From: CALJFL01 sp047633055
GTDB lineage: Bacteria; Pseudomonadota; Gammaproteobacteria; Pseudomonadales; Halieaceae
DNA: 64,000 bases
Assembly (NCBI GenBank): GCA_047633055.1
Contig: JBLIEI010000007.1
Span: 1 to 64,000, forward strand
Direction: 5' to 3'
The notes beneath the pieces are model-generated. The model had not been told where the DNA came from, made no database searches, and worked only from the letters and a program-made list of their open reading frames with translations. How positions within the stretch are numbered: the first letter of the stretch is position 1; each line of letters starts with the position of its first letter. Shown piece after piece: positions 1 through 8,970 of this stretch. A program made the translations under genes and the position numbers.

Positions 1-165
1 AAAGAGGTGCCAGTGGAGGTATCAAACGAGATGATAGGTGGCATCACCGCGGTTCGGTGCGCCTCGGCTACGCTTCGATTCAAATGTGACCCTGCCCCGT
101 AATCCGCTATCAACACGTATTGAACCGGATAAACGCGGTGTTATTAAAAGGAAGGAGAGAGCTCA

Positions 166-792
166 ATGAATGACGATTTTACTGTTAAAAGTGAAGGTGA
201 ACTCGATACTATTTTTGGCGAGCCTCATCCGATGGTAAAGAATAAGTGTAGCGACTCACTGTCCGATAATATGAAAGAATTTATTCGTCGCTCGCCACTA
301 ATATGCTTGTCTACAATCGACAAGAACGGACACCCGGATGTATCCCCAAAAGGCGACGCCCCAGGATTTGTGCAAGTTGATGAAGAAGGTAACTTACTGA
401 TTCCCGATCGGCCCGGCAACAAACTGGTATTTGGGTTTAGAAATTTACTGACCAACAGCAAGGTTGGCGTGCTCTTTATCGTACCCACCATGAGAGAGAC
501 CTTTCGAGTCAAAGGAACGGCAACCATCACACGAGACCCTGCGATCCTGAAAAAACTGGGCGCTGAAGGACAACCTGCCTTGATGTGCACTCATGTCAAA
601 GTTGAGGAATGCTTTTTCCATTGCGGAAAAGCCATGATACGTTCAAATACGTGGAAGCCAAATGCGTGGGTCACGCACAAAGATTCGCTTATCTCTTTGA
701 GTGTCGCCAAAGAAATGAAAATGGAAGGAGACGAGGCCGTTAAAGAAATCGAGGCTGTAATAGAGCAAGCCTACGTTAATGACCTCTACTAA
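166..792 (+). CDS. PPOX-type FMN-binding flavoprotein (MSMEG_1061-like)
   Basis: This 208-residue protein resembles the pyridoxamine 5'-phosphate oxidase-like split-barrel flavoproteins that bind FMN or F420, specifically the MSMEG_1061-type subgroup. The visible signature is the segment around residues 45-65, where a hydrophobic strand (PLICLSTID) is followed by GHPDVSPKGDAPGF, and a second strand with NLLIPDRPGN around residues 78-88. The C-terminal half carries the HCGKAMIRS segment that closes the barrel in this family. The start is supported by a strong GGAAGGAGAG ribosome site about 8 bases upstream of the ATG. It stands alone, with a following gene on the opposite strand. The substrate is unknown; the family label is fairly secure, the role is not. 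Confidence 0.85.
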   Translation: MNDDFTVKSEGELDTIFGEPHPMVKNKCSDSLSDNMKEFIRRSPLICLSTIDKNGHPDVSPKGDAPGFVQVDEEGNLLIPDRPGNKLVFGFRNLLTNSKVGVLFIVPTMRETFRVKGTATITRDPAILKKLGAEGQPALMCTHVKVEECFFHCGKAMIRSNTWKPNAWVTHKDSLISLSVAKEMKMEGDEAVKEIEAVIEQAYVNDLY

Positions 793-1033
793 CATCCGGA
801 TCACTATTTCCCCTTAGTACAAGCGGTGCAATGTCCGCCTACTTTTTATACGCGCGGCTGGCCGGAATATTAAAACGCGAGGCAGTTTCCAAAAACCTTG
901 CCGTGTAAAGTCCTCCCTTTTGCCGTTTTACGACATCGGGTGTTTGCTGGTGAACTCTCCATCGGGGTTGTTGGAGACACCGTCGAAAATTCAGGGCCAG
1001 TTTACCGAGTACGGCATCTGGCCCGAACCCGCG

Positions 1034-2098
1034 CTACCCAGGCCGGTACAGACCTTTACCTGTAATCTTGGGCAAGTCCAGGGCGGCCACCAGCCCGGGG
1101 GCTTGTTCAACGACAGCAGGTACTGCATTGACGATGGCTGTGGCGGTCTGTATCACCCCTGCAACAGCGTGGTTGCCGTTGCGGTCCTCCATATCCATGG
1201 TGATCTCCATGCGCGGCTCGCCTTCGATAATAACGCGGTAACCTTTACCCTGGGGCCAATCTGGCGCTATGTCGTCCGTGAGGCGTGTCACATGCTCAAG
1301 TACGATAGCCTCTCGACCATCGACGACACCGCGCACCTCAAACCGCATGGCGCCGGTGGTGCCAGCCTTGAACAGGCCCATGCCAATTTCCAAATCATGC
1401 TCTAGCGGTAAACGCTCATGCACCTCGTAGACCTTTTCCAGGGTTACCCCCAGCCCTGCGGCTACCGAGTACACTGCGCCGCCCCACCCCAGCGACAACA
1501 TCCCTTCCTGGAACATCATGCAGTCATGATCCACAGGGTAGCCAAAACCCATCACCTCACGGATCGTATGTTCTTGCTCGTACAGGGCGTAGTTGATCAC
1601 CTCGCGCATACGTATGCTGCTCCAATACTCAGACAGACCGGTAAAGACAAGCGGCATCGTATCGTTGGCAAATCCCGGGTCAATGCCATTGTTGAAGCAC
1701 GTAGTGCCCCCTTCGGCACATGCTGCAACGAGGGGGTCAGCCAGAAACGCGACATTCGGATTCAGTGGATACTGCAACATGAACAACGAACTGGAAACAA
1801 CATTGATACCCGCTCGCAGGCATCGCGCCAGGTCCTCGCCCGCTTCCATCATTCGGGTTTCCGAATGGGCGGTGTAAATCACGCAATCAGGCTTGCTGGC
1901 CAGCGCTGCGTCGATATCGTCGGTAGCCACGACACCCGTCGACTGCCCAAGCTCAACAAGCTCCGCCACGTCGCGCCCGGACTTGTCGGGTGAAGAGACA
2001 ATGTGACCTACCAGCTCAAGTTCCGGGTGATTCATCACCGCTCTTACGGCATAGCTCCCCACGTTTCCCGTACCCCATGTGACAACTCTGTAGGTCAT
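1034..2098 (-). CDS. DapB-like NAD(P)-dependent dehydrogenase
   Basis: The protein (354 residues from the chosen start) opens with a Rossmann nucleotide-binding fold, VVTWGTGNVGSYAVRAV, followed by the acidic and helical pattern of the dihydrodipicolinate reductase N-terminal domain. It resembles the family annotated as NAD(P)H-dependent amine dehydrogenases, which includes 2,4-diaminopentanoate dehydrogenase-like proteins, rather than true DapB, which is shorter and lies in lysine biosynthesis. An open frame extends 26 codons further upstream, but an AGGAG site lies 9 bases before the ATG at 2098, and MTYRVV is the usual beginning of the fold. No operon partner is visible, so the substrate cannot be inferred. 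Confidence 0.8.
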   Translation of the reverse strand: MTYRVVTWGTGNVGSYAVRAVMNHPELELVGHIVSSPDKSGRDVAELVELGQSTGVVATDDIDAALASKPDCVIYTAHSETRMMEAGEDLARCLRAGINVVSSSLFMLQYPLNPNVAFLADPLVAACAEGGTTCFNNGIDPGFANDTMPLVFTGLSEYWSSIRMREVINYALYEQEHTIREVMGFGYPVDHDCMMFQEGMLSLGWGGAVYSVAAGLGVTLEKVYEVHERLPLEHDLEIGMGLFKAGTTGAMRFEVRGVVDGREAIVLEHVTRLTDDIAPDWPQGKGYRVIIEGEPRMEITMDMEDRNGNHAVAGVIQTATAIVNAVPAVVEQAPGLVAALDLPKITGKGLYRPG

Positions 2099-2390
2099 GC
2101 GCTTTGCTCCTGTGTGGTGAATTCGTGAGTGTTGTGATCCTGTCGAGATTGCCGTTCGATGGCCAGGGCGCCTCAAGCTGTATCGCAGAGCTCTTCAAAT
2201 GAATCGGCAGCGCCATTGACAGCGAGTATAGCTCGGCCCAACGACTCAATGGAGCTCACCGCATAACACACGAGTGGAATATTGGTGGATGGTTTACCTA
2301 GTAGAACTTTGGGGATAATTTACCCGACAGGGCACCCTGGCCCGGACCTCCGCTTTATAAGTTCCAGCCCGCCAGTTTCTGAAAATGATT

Positions 2391-2426
2391 GATGAAACTG
2401 AGAAGTGATCGCAGTGAATTAGGTAA
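2391..2426. repeat. 36-bp dispersed repeat, copy A
   Basis: This 36-base segment matches 39382-39417 at 31 of 36 positions (counted by eye), with the common core AAGTGATCGC followed by TGTGAATT-like sequence. Both copies lie outside intact genes in the same orientation. It may be the shared tail of a decayed mobile or plasmid gene. The origin is unknown. Confidence 0.5.
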
Positions 2427-2467
2427 ACTGTGCCCGTAATCCCCAGCTGCACTTCAAGGAGGTGTAT

Positions 2468-3289
2468 TTGTCTAGCGACCTGTTATTCCGAAGACTCCAG
2501 GGCCTCGCCACAGAGGATCTGAAACCCATTCTTGTAAAAGGCCTACGGATGCCTGAAAAAAAGCTGCAGGGTGTCAAGCATGCTGACCTTGTAACGCTCT
2601 GTAGTGCTGAACTTCGCTCTGCAGCAGGCTCTTCTACAATTAACCTGACCCGCGCCCCTCACAAATTTCCTTATAAGCAATTGCTGATTGATGTAGCAGA
2701 CAAACTCAGCATCGGAATTACACCGCTAAGCTGGACTAAATTCCAACTGAAAGACGATCATCAAGAAGAGGAGATCGAGCGAGTCATATTGGATCTTTTT
2801 GAACAACAAGCGCGGCAGTGGTGGAACAAGCTAAGAAACGAAAAGCGAATAGAATTCGTCGATGGAATCAATTCCTTACTACGCGCCGACGAACGCGTGA
2901 CTGACCCTGTCAAAAAAGGCATCACCCCCTTTTTGCAGCAGCAAGCCATTGAGCAGTTAATACAGACCGGGCTAGTCGTTGGGTTAGCTAAATTGTCGGC
3001 TGGAGGCGCACTTGGCGCAGTCGGCATCTCAGTAATTGGGCAATTGGGCTGGCTCATATTACTGCAAACTGTGGGATGGATGGCGGGAGTGAAAATCGCT
3101 TTATTCGGCGTAGGAGGTTACGGAGCGGCTGGCGGCGCCGTCGCCTGGCTTGGCAGTGCCGCGATAGCAACCGCGGTCACTCTTCCCGGTGCGGTCGCTT
3201 TGATCGATGGTCCTGCTTACAGAAAGACCGTGCCCACGACGATCATGATCTTGGTAAAAAGCCGAATAAACAGCTTTATCGAGGATTAG
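2468..3289 (+). CDS. YaaW/UPF0174-like membrane protein
   Basis: The 273-residue product resembles Escherichia coli YaaW (UPF0174, DUF3944 group) in its order of features: an N-terminal helical region, the segment YKQLLIDVADKLSI, a charged helix with QQARQWWNKL and EFVDGIN, then a glycine- and alanine-rich hydrophobic stretch (about residues 165-245) and the ending AYRKTVPTTIMI, which matches the YRxTIP element of YaaW. The function of the family is not established. A GTG at 2462 overlaps the AAGGAGG ribosome site itself, so the TTG at 2468, five bases after that site, is the better start. The hydrophobic region probably forms two or three membrane segments. Confidence 0.7.
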   Translation: MSSDLLFRRLQGLATEDLKPILVKGLRMPEKKLQGVKHADLVTLCSAELRSAAGSSTINLTRAPHKFPYKQLLIDVADKLSIGITPLSWTKFQLKDDHQEEEIERVILDLFEQQARQWWNKLRNEKRIEFVDGINSLLRADERVTDPVKKGITPFLQQQAIEQLIQTGLVVGLAKLSAGGALGAVGISVIGQLGWLILLQTVGWMAGVKIALFGVGGYGAAGGAVAWLGSAAIATAVTLPGAVALIDGPAYRKTVPTTIMILVKSRINSFIED

Positions 3290-3574
3290 CAGGAAATGTA
3301 AAATGAGGGACAGACCACGGTTTCCGGCCCAAGGGCAATGACTAGCGAGTGAACCGTTAGGTATTAGGGCTACAGCAACACTATCGCTATAACGGTAAAG
3401 CGCTCTGAGCCCTGTTCCTTTGATTGATCACATGGCGTCGCCAACGGCGCGGTCTTAGTGGGAAGCAATAGCGTTGGGGTATTGCGGGCTAATTGAGCAG
3501 AAATAGATTATTTTCGCATTCTACAATACACTTTCCGCTCATCAGGCAGTTTTTACAAAAAAGTGGACCACAAT

Positions 3575-3928
3575 ATGGCGTATGAACTAACGGGAAAGAT
3601 AAAACTAATTCAGGAAGCAATGAAATTCGAAAGCGGCTTCACCAAACGGGAAATGGTGGTGATCGTTGAGGATGGCAAGTATCCACAGGAAATCAACATC
3701 GAATTTGTCCAGGATAAGATCAATTTGCTTGATGCCCTAAACCCGGGACAGGAAGTTACCGTGACTTTTGATATCCGCGGTCGTGAATACAACGGACGAT
3801 ATTTTAATAACCTTCAGGGGTGGAAAATCGCCAGTCAAGAAGGGAACACAGCGGCTATGGACGATGAATTTTCGCCCCCACCCAATTTCGATGGGCCGGG
3901 AATAGAAGAAGACGATATTCCGTTTTAA
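3575..3928 (+). CDS. DUF3127 OB-fold protein
   Basis: This 117-residue protein has the DUF3127 pattern: MAYELTGKIKLI at the start, a beta-rich core with FTKREMVVIVE, FDIRGREYNGRYFNNLQGWKI, and a disordered tail ending in EEDDIPF. The acidic tip with terminal Pro-Phe resembles that of single-stranded DNA-binding protein, where the tip recruits repair and replication partners; a similar role here is inference. A GTG four codons upstream is open, but the ATG at 3575 gives the usual family N-terminus. No clear ribosome site decides between them. It has no same-strand neighbour within 270 bases. Confidence 0.8.
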   Translation: MAYELTGKIKLIQEAMKFESGFTKREMVVIVEDGKYPQEINIEFVQDKINLLDALNPGQEVTVTFDIRGREYNGRYFNNLQGWKIASQEGNTAAMDDEFSPPPNFDGPGIEEDDIPF

Positions 3929-4029
3929 GAACGTAGGATGGCGGAGAATCGACTTCGTTCTCCGTAGTGAAAAATGGCTGACGCTTGCCACCCTGGCCAG
4001 CCAAGACGGAACAATGGAGACAGAGGTGT

Positions 4030-4203
4030 CCGGTCCAAGGGAAAAGATTTTTCCCCGCCAGATAATCTTGAACTCCTCTCAATATCTAGCGACGCACGAA
4101 CCAGCGCAATTATATAGATCATTACCACCAGGAGAAAAAATGTCTTGGTGGTAGCTTCAATAAAAAAATGTCCTGCAGCAACATGAGGAGGAATACTGTC
4201 CAC
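4030..4203 (-). pseudogene. Remnant of DUF318-type permease, N-terminal part
   Basis: On the minus strand the segment reads AAGHFFIEATTKTFFLLVV and then a hydrophobic helix and RASLDIER, which looks like the beginning of a DUF318 (ArsP-like) permease. After DIER the match continues in another frame as VQDYLAGKN, so a single inserted base near 4074-4076 breaks the gene. Nothing of the remaining roughly 280 residues of such permeases is present. The identification rests on about 55 residues and is moderate. Confidence 0.5.
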
Positions 4204-4431
4204 CCTATCGTGAAACGTAGCAATGATAGTTTCGCAACGCTAGGCTAACGTCCCATTCTATTGCATGCTCGTTCAATAATGTACAACACACATGTCGGCC
4301 CATTTTATCAAAGACCTGGTTAACGCAGCGCCCATTGGTAAGAAACGCCCATCTTCACTCTTGCCGTGTTGACGTATTACTTCTTCACTAAATTTTACAG
4401 CTTGCTTAAAACCAGGATGATCATGCCTATA

Positions 4432-4760
4432 TCATTGTCGATCTTTGGGAACACCATAAAAGTTATCGAGTAAATTTTGATAGTCTGGATCAATATATTT
4501 TTCGGAACTATATAAAGGGCTATCTTTTATCTGTTGTGCGGTTAGATTAACTGATACCGTTCGACCTGCCCAACTTACCGACTCTAGCCAATCGGGCGCG
4601 ATAAGCACCTTGCGCCCCCAGGCAACCATTTATTGGTGTCGGCAAGCATATAGCGCACTACCCAGCTTCTGTCATCAAAAAGACAATCCTTACATCGACC
4701 AATTTCCTCATCTATGCCATGCAAGTGGTAACTAATAATTTCATTCAGGCTTCTTAACAT
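4432..4760 (-). pseudogene. Frameshifted PRC-barrel domain protein
   Basis: Two overlapping minus-strand frames join into one PRC-barrel protein. The first half reads MLRSLNEIISYHLHG, IGRCKDCLFDD and WVVRYMLADTNKWLPG; the second half reads GRKVLIAPDWL, then VSVNLTAQQIKDSP and a tail with FYGVP. The two halves meet in a run of five C at 4615-4619 (five G on the coding strand); one more G would restore the frame. PRC-barrel proteins of this size are small soluble proteins of unclear role, common in stress-gene islands. Because the lesion is a homopolymer, a sequencing error is a real alternative, and the gene could be intact. Confidence 0.75.
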
Positions 4761-4871
4761 AACAGTATTTTTTCCATTGTCCTTGTGGTGCATCGTCATT
4801 TGCATCACGCCCATGTAGGAAAACGATTCTAAATGAACACTTGCTGTCTCGTCTGTACGCCAAAGCACAAA

Positions 4872-5310
4872 GTGTTTATATGAGGAGCCATAGCACTGTC
4901 ACCAACCCCGTATATAGGGATTCAACCAAGCGGGTATTTCAATCAAACTTAAATCTGTACGGTAACCTACACCAAGCTCTCTGATCTTACTCTCATGGAC
5001 TTCAAAGCGACTTTACTCACCGCAGGGGAGACACTACAAAAAATCTTGTTTCCATTGCCTGTTTTGCTAAGCCATGTCCTGAATGTATAATCTGAAAAAC
5101 AAAAGCTGCATTTTCATACTCGCCTTTTCGGTTAGGATATTTACAGTATATTATTTTGGTTTTATCAGGATGAAGCGTTAGGCCACAGGTCTCAAAACGT
5201 TGCTTAATATCTTTCAGCAGGCGTTTCGCTTCATTCTCACTGGTACAGTGGACAAGGCCGTCATCGCAAAGCAATTCCGGTCTCGTTCGGCGCATGCTAA
5301 CTCCGAACAT
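4872..5310 (-). pseudogene. Degenerate group II intron reverse transcriptase/maturase fragment
   Basis: Reading on the minus strand, the fragment begins with CDDGLVHCTSENEAKRLL, equivalent to the YADD catalytic motif of group II intron reverse transcriptases, followed by LTLHPDKTKIIYCK. In a second frame it continues with TFRTWLSKTGNGNKIFCSVSPAV and ALKSMR, and in that area with RTDLSLIEIPAWLNPYIRGW, the core of the maturase-specific (GIIM) domain. A TGA at 4899-4901 interrupts just before QCYGSSYKH. At least one frameshift and one nonsense change are present, and the N-terminal two thirds are missing. No intron domain V was recognised downstream. Confidence 0.8.
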
Positions 5311-6014
5311 TACCGAAAAACTCGCTCATACATTTCCTCTGAATTGTGATAGCAACAGCAAGACGCATTTTCCAGACCGGCACGATTCAGTATCGTGATC
5401 TCGCCCCGGCTATATCTCAGGATTTTTTGCTTCTGCAGGAATCCGGCAGCATTGGTTACGCCCACACGACGTACACCTAACATTTGCGCCAGGAACTTGT
5501 GAGTGAGATGAAAGCTGCCGAGGCCTGCCCGATCATGTGCCATGAGTAACCAGCGGGCGAGTCGCAGGTCGAGTGAGTGGAAGTTAATACAGGCCGCTGT
5601 CAACGCAAGCTGCGACTGCAACACATAAATATAGCGGTTTAAATAATACCGAAGCGCAGGAAGATATTCGAGTTCACGACGAAACGACGCTGCGCTCATA
5701 CGTAATGCGGGACCCGCACCTTGCACCAGCGCTTGTAAGCTCGAGGAGTTTACGCCGAGTACCAGCGACGTACCGAGCATGCCCTCGTTGCCGACCAGCG
5801 CCAGATCCAGGTTTTCTTTCGACTCGACAGGCACCATTTGGGAAATGAAACCATCGAGCGGAAAATAGACATGCCGGATGCGCGTCTGTGGCTCCCAGAG
5901 TATGTCTCCATTGCATAATTCGACCTCGTCGCAAGCGGCGAGCAGACGATCTTGGTCTTTGCGTGGAAGCTTGGCCAGCAAACGATTGTTCAGCATAAAC
6001 CTGATTGTCCGCAT
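5310..6014 (-). CDS. Crp/Fnr family transcriptional regulator (paralogue 1)
   Basis: The protein has about 234 residues. The N-terminal cyclic-nucleotide-binding-like beta roll shows IRHVYFPLDGFIS and LALVGNEGMLGTSLVLG, the pattern shared by its two paralogues in this window. The C-terminal winged helix contains HLTHKFLAQMLGVRRVGVT followed by ILRYSRGEITILNRAGLE. The canonical cAMP-contact residues of Crp are not obvious and the N-terminal cysteines of Fnr are absent, so the effector is unknown. Two starts are possible, ATG at 6014 and ATG at 5996 (MLNNRLLAKLP); neither has a strong ribosome site, and the second aligns better with the paralogues. It lies 98 bases downstream of paralogue 2 on the same strand. 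Confidence 0.85.
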   Translation of the reverse strand: MRTIRFMLNNRLLAKLPRKDQDRLLAACDEVELCNGDILWEPQTRIRHVYFPLDGFISQMVPVESKENLDLALVGNEGMLGTSLVLGVNSSSLQALVQGAGPALRMSAASFRRELEYLPALRYYLNRYIYVLQSQLALTAACINFHSLDLRLARWLLMAHDRAGLGSFHLTHKFLAQMLGVRRVGVTNAAGFLQKQKILRYSRGEITILNRAGLENASCCCYHNSEEMYERVFR

Positions 6015-6112
6015 TCTGACCGGTCTGTCTGTGCAACAGCGAACATAGGGCAAAAAGTGGTGAATCGCCTTCGTTTTTCGAAGCTGCGGGGGTCGCCATT
6101 TCAGGCGCGCAA

Positions 6113-6853
6113 CTACACAAGTGAATTGTACGCTCTGCCCGGTGGGACATCCGAAAGCAGACGATCGAACTCCTTCTTGACCACGGCGTAACACTCGCAG
6201 ACGCGCTCCTCCAACTTGATTCGGTCCAGCACTTTGATGTGTCCGCGGCTGTATTCGATGATTCCGGCGTCGCGCAACTTCCCGGCGGCCAACGTGACCC
6301 CTTCGCGCCGAACGCCGAGCATGTTGGCGATCAGTTCCTGGGTCATGGTCAATTCGTTGGAGGACAACCGGTTCAGACTCAGGAGTAGCCAGCGGCAAAG
6401 CTGCTGATCGACAGAGTGATGCCGGTTGCACACCGCGGTCTGTGACATCTGCGTGATAAGCGCCTGTGTGTAACGCAGTAACAGATGCATCATCGGTCCG
6501 CCGCGCTTGAATTCTCGCTTGATGTATTTTGACGGCAAGCGGTAGCCAAAACCCGCGCTCTGCACGACGGCGCGACTCGGCGTGGTCTCCCCGCCCATAA
6601 ACAACGATATACCGAGTACTCCCTCATTGCCGACCACAGCGATTTCGGCAGAGCCGCCATCTTCCATGACATACAGCAACGACACGATGGAGTCAGTAGG
6701 GAAGTAAACGTTTTTGAGTTGACCGCCTGACTCGTAGAGCACTTTGCCGAGCTTCAACGTAATCAGTTCCAGATGCGGCGCGATCCGTTTTAACTCGTCT
6801 GCAGGAAGCGCGGCGAGTAGTTGGTTTTGCTGCGGGCTGTGTGGGATGGTCAT
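6113..6853 (-). CDS. Crp/Fnr family transcriptional regulator (paralogue 2)
   Basis: This 246-residue regulator shows the same architecture as its neighbour: an effector-binding roll with LKNVYFPTDSIVSLLYV and IAVVGNEGVLGISLFMG, a long dimer helix, and a winged helix with TMTQELIANMLGVRREGVT and IIEYSRGHIKVLDR. The tail is longer than in paralogue 1 (CECYAVVKKEFDRLL). The ATG at 6853 was preferred to an upstream TTG at 6865, although neither has a good ribosome site. The target genes are unknown; nearby dodecin, ferritin-like and broken efflux genes are candidates by position only. Confidence 0.87.
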   Translation of the reverse strand: MTIPHSPQQNQLLAALPADELKRIAPHLELITLKLGKVLYESGGQLKNVYFPTDSIVSLLYVMEDGGSAEIAVVGNEGVLGISLFMGGETTPSRAVVQSAGFGYRLPSKYIKREFKRGGPMMHLLLRYTQALITQMSQTAVCNRHHSVDQQLCRWLLLSLNRLSSNELTMTQELIANMLGVRREGVTLAAGKLRDAGIIEYSRGHIKVLDRIKLEERVCECYAVVKKEFDRLLSDVPPGRAYNSLV

Positions 6854-6989
6854 AGAATACGCCAAGCTTGAGAGCTTTTTACCGACGTCCCGATCGTACT
6901 AAGCGGGTCGTGTTGGTCACTAGTATACGCTTAAAGCTGACCCAGTGTACGATAGCGCACACAGATTGCTCCCGCTTCTACTCCAACGA

Positions 6990-7300
6990 TCAGTGGGTAG
7001 TAGCAAAAAGCGACATCCGGTGCGACGGGCGTTGAGGGTTTCCGAAATCGCCATCACATGGTCGGTAGCGCAACACCACCGAGAAAGTTTCCGACAGAAG
7101 GGTTCCCGCTGGGGGAACGATGCTCGTCTGTGGACTGATCCCAGAGGCGCCTACAACATGCGCTGCAAAGGCGAAGCGGCCAGCAGCGAGCTCCGCAACC
7201 TGCCCCGTGGGCGCGAAAATGCCGGCTCCGATCATCACGCCGGCGCCCATCGCGATCGTACCCAGCAGGTTGAGACTGCCCTTGCTGTACTCGGCTGAGC
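6990..7300 (-). pseudogene. Remnant of APC-family amino acid permease
   Basis: The minus strand reads AEYSKGSLNLLGTIAMG, then GVMIGAGIFAPTGQVAELA, which is the first transmembrane helix and the glycine-rich GxGIF substrate motif of APC-superfamily permeases. The match is lost after about 50 residues and the remaining ten or more helices are missing. No ribosome site or start was identified. The segment is a fragment and not an expressed transporter. Confidence 0.6.
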
Positions 7301-7326
7301 GCTCGTTTATTCGTCAGCCCTGGTCA

Positions 7327-7425
7327 TCATCTGAGTGCCCGCCGCTGCATGCATTCGCCGCCAGTGGGTATGGAAGCAAAGGTGATGGCCCAGGCCAAAC
7401 CGAATTTAGTGGCATCGAGTTTCAT
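7327..7425 (-). pseudogene. N-terminal fragment of DUF5676 membrane protein
   Basis: The frame begins MKLDATKFGLAWAITFA, the usual opening of the small DUF5676 membrane proteins, with a GGTGGG ribosome site in front of the ATG. After the first 17 residues the sequence diverges (SIPTGGECMQRRALR) and stops at 32 residues, whereas the family normally has two membrane helices and about 80-90 residues. It is most likely a truncated remnant. Confidence 0.5.
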
Positions 7426-7536
7426 GTTTTGCCCACCATGAGGTTCGTTGTCATTTCTTCCGGGCACTGAAACGCAGCTCTCTGGTGTTGCCACCCTGTT
7501 CGTGGGCATTGTACGCGGATCGATGTAGCATCAAGA

Positions 7537-7746
7537 TCAGTCTTCCAGCGTGAAGCCCATTTTGATGGTCACCTGCCAGTGGGCCACTTTCCCGTTTTCC
7601 ACGTGACCGCGTGTCTCCACGACCTGGAACCAGTCGATATTTCGCACCGATGTGGAAGCCTTGGTAATAGCGGTACTCACGGCATCCTCTATGCTCTCGG
7701 TCGAGGACCCAGTGAGTTCGATAGTTTTGTAGACGTGGTTGCTCAT
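7537..7746 (-). CDS. Dodecin (flavin-storage protein)
   Basis: This 69-residue protein matches dodecins, which assemble into hollow dodecamers that bind and protect flavins or coenzyme A derivatives. Visible features are VYKTIELTGSS at the start, the helix SIEDAVSTAITKAS, the flavin-stacking tryptophan in VRNIDWFQVVETRG, and the C-terminal strand HWQVTIKMGFTLED. Length and pattern are complete. The start is fixed by AGGAG 7 bases upstream of the ATG at 7746. It is divergent from the ferritin-like gene at 7950, with about 200 bases between them that probably contain both promoters. Confidence 0.93.
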   Translation of the reverse strand: MSNHVYKTIELTGSSTESIEDAVSTAITKASTSVRNIDWFQVVETRGHVENGKVAHWQVTIKMGFTLED

Positions 7747-7882
7747 GCTGTTCTCCTGAAGAATTGTTAAGTCTGCTCTGCTCTGCTCCATCGAATCAGA
7801 GATCACAGGACTTTTCTATTACGTCATATCGAGCGCGTGTCGTCTGTTTGATACCGCACGTAAGCTTGCAGATGAGCCTTAA

Positions 7883-7896
7883 GTGCGGCAGCGCAC
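7883..7896. promoter_or_regulatory. Palindrome GTGCGGCAGCGCAC upstream of ferritin-like gene 1
   Basis: The sequence is an inverted repeat, GTGCG-GCAG-CGCAC, 53 bases before the ATG of the ferritin-like gene. The same 14 bases occur at 18690-18703 before the second ferritin-like gene. It could be an operator, possibly for one of the Crp/Fnr paralogues, or simply sequence carried along in the duplication. Function is inferred only from position and symmetry. Confidence 0.4.
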
Positions 7897-7949
7897 CGAC
7901 TTGGCTACTGATTGGGAACAAACTAAAAAAAATTGGAGAAGGAGCCCTT

Positions 7950-8504
7950 ATGTCGAAGAAAACCGTAATGACCGATATCAAAACATTGCGCAGCCATGCA
8001 CGTAAGCATATCGAGCAAGGAGCAGTTACCGCTGGTTACACCGCAGATCGGACACAAGTGCTGAAGTTACTTAACGAAGCACTCGCTACCGAAACTGTTT
8101 GTGTTCTGCGCTACCGGCGCCATCACTTCATGGCCCGAGGCATTCATGCAAAAGGTATCGCCAATGAGTTCCTTGTTCATTCCAACCAAGAGCAGGGGCA
8201 TGCAGACCAGATTGCCGAGCGCATTGTGCAACTGGGTGGCGAGCCCGATTTCGCGCCGGATACTCTTACCAGTCGCAGTCATGCGGAATACGTGGCAGGA
8301 AACACATTGGTTGAAATGATCAAGGAGGATCTGGTAGCAGAACGTATAGCCATCGATAGCTATCGCGAAATGATTCAATATCTCGGCGATCAAGATACAA
8401 CGACCAGCGACATGCTGAAAGTAATCTTGGCGGTTGAAGAGCAACATGCCGATGAACTAGCCGATTTATTGGCGGAAAAGCCAACGGAAAATTTCAGCAA
8501 TTGA
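7950..8504 (+). CDS. Ferritin-like / bacterioferritin-family protein (copy 1)
   Basis: The 184-residue protein has the four-helix ferritin-like pattern. Metal-ligand motifs are visible in order: ETVCVLRYRRHH in the first helix, NQEQGHADQIAERI in the second, EDLVAERIAIDSYREMI in the third and AVEEQHADELADLL in the fourth, giving the two Glu and two ExxH groups expected for a di-iron site. It resembles bacterioferritin and Dps-like iron-storage proteins and probably detoxifies iron and peroxide. A GGAGAAGGAG site precedes the ATG at 7950. A paralogue with about the same sequence lies at 18774-19301; this copy has the intact start signals. Confidence 0.88.
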   Translation: MSKKTVMTDIKTLRSHARKHIEQGAVTAGYTADRTQVLKLLNEALATETVCVLRYRRHHFMARGIHAKGIANEFLVHSNQEQGHADQIAERIVQLGGEPDFAPDTLTSRSHAEYVAGNTLVEMIKEDLVAERIAIDSYREMIQYLGDQDTTTSDMLKVILAVEEQHADELADLLAEKPTENFSN

Positions 8505-8562
8505 AGCGCGAGAAAAATCGAGCATGCAGTTATCGAACAACTGCATCTGACAAGCCGCCCTT

Positions 8563-8889
8563 ATGTGTGTTGCGCATTTTATCGCCATAGCCTTTCTGGT
8601 CGCCACACATTCCAATGTGACTGCTGCCGATACTGAGACTGCCGCGGCCCCCAGCGGCCAGGTGGTGGCGGTAATCAGCCCAACGCTTGAACGCATTGTT
8701 GAATGGGATGAGTATACCGGGCGGGTTTCCGACACTTTCGTCAGTGTTGGCAACCCGCTCGCCGGTGGTGCCGCCGGTGGAACGCTGTTAACCACCGTGG
8801 TCTCTATTGACCCGATCTATCTCGAGTTTACAGCCAGTGAAGCTGAGTATTTGAAATATCGTCGCCGGCACACAATTCATATGCGATAA
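8563..8889 (+). pseudogene. Internally deleted RND membrane-fusion protein
   Basis: The 108-codon frame keeps both ends of an efflux membrane-fusion protein but lacks the middle. A signal peptide-like start is followed by ISPTLERIVEWDEYTGR, the usual first strand after the membrane anchor, and then directly by VSDTFVSVGNPL and GGTLLTTVVSIDPIYLEF, which normally lie more than 100 residues further on. The junction at the GR of EYTGR suggests an in-frame deletion between similar short sequences. The end RRRHTIHMR is also unlike the family. It precedes the RND pump remnant in the normal operon order. Confidence 0.75.
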
Positions 8890-8970
8890 CACTCCCATTG
8901 TTCCACAATCCGCCGTGCCTTTGGAAAAGCTCACCCACCGCTGAATCAGACGATGGTCTCGAGTCATGTA

